Part shown: positions 62,797 through 64,000 of the stretch, one piece after another
Position numbering within the stretch: position 1 is the stretch's first letter
Layout: each line of letters begins with the position of its first letter
From: Haloarcula rubra
Lineage (GTDB): Archaea; Halobacteriota; Halobacteria; Halobacteriales; Haloarculaceae
Assembly: GCF_019599465.1 (NCBI RefSeq)
Contig: NZ_RKLR01000006.1
Coordinates: 124,001-188,000 of the forward strand
Reading direction: 5' to 3'
DNA length: 64,000 nt
Position numbers and translations under genes: made by a program
Notes under the pieces: model-generated
Told to the model about the DNA's origin: nothing
Database searches by the model: none
The model's input: the letters and a program-made list of their open reading frames with translations, nothing else

Positions 62797-63786
62797 ATGG
62801 CAGACCCAACCCCCACACCGGGCATCCACCACGTGACGTGCATCGCTGGCGACCCACAGCGGAACATGGACTTCTGGGTCGAGACGCTCGGCCTGCGACT
62901 CGTGAAGCGATCCATCAATCAGGACGACCCCGGCACATACCACTTCTTCTTCGCGGACGCCGAGGGGACGCCGGGGACGAGCATGACCTTCTTCCCGTGG
63001 GAAGACCTTACACAGGGAAAGGTCGGCTCTGGACAGGTCTCCCGGACCGCGTTCCGCGTCCCAGAGGGTAGTCTGGACTACTGGGAGGACCGGTTCGAGG
63101 AGTACGACGTCGACTACGACGACCGCGTCGAACGGTTCGGAGAGACGGTTCTCCCGTTCCGTGACCCGGACGGCCTGCCGGTCGAACTCGTCGAAGTCGA
63201 GATTCCCGACGACGACCCGACCGTCCCGTGGTCCGAGTTCGTCCCGGTGGAGTACGCCATCCGCGGGTTCCACTCGGTGACGCTGTGGCTGGCCGACCCG
63301 GAACCGACCGAAGACCTGCTTCGGACGATGGGACTGGAAGAAGTCGGTACAGAACAGGCACAAGGTGACACGCCGGGCGACGAGCGAACGCGATTCGCCG
63401 CGTCAGGGCCCGTCGGCAAGTACGTCGACGTCCTCCCGACCATCGAAGGGGGCCGGCAAGGCCACGGGACAGTCCACCACGTCGCCTTCCAGACGCCGAC
63501 CGACGAGGACCAGCAAACGATGCGCGAAGCCGTCCAGTCCGCGGGGCTCCGACCGACTCAGCAGATAGACCGCCACTGGTTCCGGTCGGTGTACTTCCGG
63601 GAGTTCGGCGGAGTGTTGTTCGAACTGGCGACCAGCGGCCCCGGCTACACCGACGACGAACCACTCTCCGAGCTCGGCGAGCGTCTCGTCCTCCCCGGGA
63701 AGTTCGAAGGCCAGCGTGAGCAGATAGAAGCCGGTCTCACAGATGTTACGGTGCCGAGAGCGTCGAAAGCCGAGGCAGACGACTGA
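62797..63786 (+). CDS. Ring-cleaving VOC dioxygenase (MhqO-like)
   Basis: 329 residues made of two glyoxalase/VOC modules. Module 1: HHVTCIAGDPQRNMDFWVET ... TSMTFFPW; module 2: FHSVTLWLADPEPTEDLLR ... HHVAFQTP and FREFGGVLFELA. The metal ligands are likely the His of IHHVTC or GFHSVT, the His of VHHVAF and the Glu of LFELA. Bacterial MhqO relatives break down hydroquinone-like rings under electrophile stress. This fits the quinone theme of region 1, although it is far away. Confidence 0.85.
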   Translation: MADPTPTPGIHHVTCIAGDPQRNMDFWVETLGLRLVKRSINQDDPGTYHFFFADAEGTPGTSMTFFPWEDLTQGKVGSGQVSRTAFRVPEGSLDYWEDRFEEYDVDYDDRVERFGETVLPFRDPDGLPVELVEVEIPDDDPTVPWSEFVPVEYAIRGFHSVTLWLADPEPTEDLLRTMGLEEVGTEQAQGDTPGDERTRFAASGPVGKYVDVLPTIEGGRQGHGTVHHVAFQTPTDEDQQTMREAVQSAGLRPTQQIDRHWFRSVYFREFGGVLFELATSGPGYTDDEPLSELGERLVLPGKFEGQREQIEAGLTDVTVPRASKAEADD

Positions 63787-63834
63787 GACGAACGCAGGGT
63801 AACGAGAGCAATGTGTGGGACAGTTCCAGTTCTT

Positions 63835-63999
63835 TCAGTTCGCCAGAATCTCGGATAACCGTGCCTCGCCCAGTGTGTCGACCAGTTGCGCGAGTTCGAC
63901 GACGCGTTCCTCACCCAGAGTGTCGACTAGTTGTCGAATCTCCTCTGGATCGAAGGTACGGGCGACATAGCCGAGGTTCTCGACCATCTCCGTGGTCCG
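63835..63999 (-). CDS. C-terminal end of an unknown gene (cut by window end)
   Basis: The last 54 residues of a gene that continues beyond the window. The helical tail contains YVARTFDPEEIRQLVDTLG and a second LVDTLGEARLSEILA, i.e. the unit LVDTLGE twice. No family is assigned. Confidence 0.5.
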   Translation of the reverse strand, partial: RTTEMVENLGYVARTFDPEEIRQLVDTLGEERVVELAQLVDTLGEARLSEILAN

Positions 64000-64000
64000 T

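Overview
The window comes from a haloarchaeon (class Halobacteria). The predicted proteins are rich in Asp and Glu. Most genes start at or close to the expected transcription start, about 25-30 bases after an archaeal TATA element. Many families are largely haloarchaeal: HalOD1 output domains, DUF5789, amphi-Trp, PAS histidine kinases without an attached receiver, an IS1341-type TnpB, and COG1361-like secreted proteins paired with an RND/MMPL permease. The species cannot be named from sequence alone.

Region 1 (about 1-20 kb) is a compact metabolic and stress block. It holds a histidine kinase, a winged-helix protein, a DUF5789-like protein and a methyltransferase, followed by closely packed operons. 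Those encode a glutathionyl-hydroquinone-reductase-like enzyme, a decayed alpha/beta hydrolase, a CPBP protease, a PLP trans-sulfuration enzyme, an acyl-CoA dehydrogenase, a FrnE/DsbA-like protein, AzlCD, a citrate-synthase-like enzyme, an EamA exporter, DoxX, an MFS exporter, a winged-helix zinc-ribbon regulator, an FMN reductase and an HxlR regulator. Five promoters in this block share one motif, ACCTG-N16-CTGAA. At four of the five, the first ATG opens a 22-37 codon leader frame that ends within 4 bases of the next start codon. This looks like a private regulon, possibly for thiol or quinone stress.

Region 2 (about 20-41 kb) has a different texture. Single genes or short operons are separated by a family of about 95-bp imperfectly palindromic repeats. 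Thirteen copies were located, none outside this segment. The nine typical copies all point the same way although the genes between them face both ways. A short tyrosine recombinase lies inside the segment. This is either a MITE family or a cassette-like array with a shared recombination site. The cargo includes transporters, a methyltransferase, an SDR, a GYD protein, an Lrp-TrkA-APC/USP operon, a histidine kinase, an HTH regulator with a (frameshifted) FAD oxidase, a GCS2-like ligase and a cytochrome P450.

Region 3 (41.2-42.7 kb) is an IS1341-type TnpB element sitting between two truncated genes, an aldo/keto reductase remnant and a 5'-truncated AI-2E permease. It marks a rearrangement point.

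Region 4 (42.7-64 kb) is visibly more GC-rich and looks like ordinary haloarchaeal backbone: DUF5789, a zinc alcohol dehydrogenase, small zinc-finger and HalOD1 proteins, a cell-surface subtilisin-like protease, a SnoaL-like protein, a GYD protein, a GH13 alpha-glucosidase, a 1380-residue repeat protein with an RND permease, a beta-propeller protein, KatG and a ring-cleaving VOC dioxygenase.
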